A stretch of DNA of 6,665 bases, taken from contig JAUXIU010000062.1 in assembly GCA_030620895.1 (NCBI GenBank), forward strand, positions 1-6,665. Reading direction: 5' to 3'. This DNA is from Deltaproteobacteria bacterium. GTDB taxonomy: Bacteria; Desulfobacterota; GWC2-55-46; S146-70; JAUXIU01. Of the stretch, positions 6,571-6,665 are shown piece after piece. How positions within the stretch are numbered: position 1 is the first letter of the stretch; the number at the start of each line of letters is the position of its first letter. Both the position numbers and the translations under genes were made by a program. The notes beneath the pieces were generated by a model, which was given only the letters and a program-made list of their open reading frames with translations, did not search any database and had not been told where the DNA came from.

Positions 6571-6589
6571 GCGTCATATAACAGGACGC
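6571..6589. repeat. Small hairpin before the terminal hairpin
   Basis: GCGTC (6571-6575) can pair with GACGC (6585-6589) around a 9-base loop. Its right arm shares two bases with the outer stem of the larger hairpin at 6588-6629, so the two stems would compete at that edge. A further small palindrome, GTATA-gt-TATAC, lies at 6556-6567. None is followed by a T-run, so I do not call a terminator. Confidence 0.3.
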
Positions 6590-6629
6590 ACGCCGTAAGC
6601 CCTGCCTTGTAGGCGGGCTCAAGGCGTGC
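6588..6629. repeat. Strong compound hairpin / REP-like palindrome downstream of the cyclase
   Basis: The outer stem is GCACGCC (6588-6594) with GGCGTGC (6623-6629). After a 3-by-3 internal loop, the inner stem is AGCCC-T-GCC (6598-6606, T bulged) with GGCGGGCT (6612-6619) around the loop TTGTA (6607-6611). About 15 paired bases, mostly G:C, stand out in an AT-rich region. An alternative 6-bp stem, GCCTTG (6604-6609) with CAAGGC (6620-6625), is mutually exclusive with this fold. It has no T-run on either strand, so it is not a standard terminator. It could be a REP element, a 3' stabiliser of the cyclase transcript, or part of an unlisted RNA. The 165 bases after the cyclase gene show no supported ORF. 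Confidence 0.55.
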
Positions 6630-6665
6630 TAAGGTAATGGAAACTTCCTTGCTGTCAAGATGCCC

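Noticed and set aside
6635..6658. Leftward promoter with perfect TTGACA (6658-6653)
   Set aside because: The matching -10 at 16 bases is only TACCTT, and no leftward gene lies in front of it within the window.

Overview
The window is a moderately AT-rich piece of a bacterial chromosome carrying ordinary housekeeping genes. Isoleucine ATA and arginine AGA/AGG codons are common. The gene content (ArgS, an FtsB-type divisome protein, an AguB-like carbon-nitrogen hydrolase, PabB/PabC and a GAF-GGDEF protein) suggests a Gram-negative lineage of the deltaproteobacterial or Nitrospirota kind. That placement is an impression from protein style, not a proven assignment. I see no phage, CRISPR, transposase, rRNA or tRNA gene.

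Layout. Three leftward genes fill the left half: ftsB (2711-3001, possibly starting at 3037), a nitrilase-superfamily amidohydrolase (1697-2491) and argS (30-1664). Three rightward genes fill the right half: pabB (3102-4481), pabC (4478-5377, overlapping pabB by ATGA) and a GAF-GGDEF diguanylate cyclase (5430-6500). The two sets diverge from a short AT-rich region at about 3002-3101. The 2492-2710 gap holds a good extended -10 promoter for the amidohydrolase-argS pair, then a roughly 77-bp palindromic REP/MITE-like element within the presumed leader. The last 165 bases (6501-6665) hold no gene I can support but do contain a strong compound hairpin.

How the genes relate. PabB and PabC are successive enzymes making 4-aminobenzoate for folate. 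The glutaminase partner (PabA/TrpG) is not in the window. The diguanylate cyclase follows 52 bases later and may share the transcript, without an obvious biochemical link. The amidohydrolase and argS look like a coupled operon.

Most unusual points. (1) The amidohydrolase frame is interrupted by one TGA (1699-1697), beyond which it continues with family-like C-terminal sequence and ends in a perfect ATGA overlap with argS, so the TGA looks like a recent nonsense change, a recoded codon or a sequencing error. (2) The same protein has Gln where the nitrilase superfamily has its catalytic Glu. (3) pabB has a near-consensus promoter whose expected transcription start almost coincides with its ATG, suggesting a leaderless mRNA. 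(4) Two structured non-coding elements lie at 2513-2589 and 6588-6629. I did not find a convincing wholly new multi-gene system.
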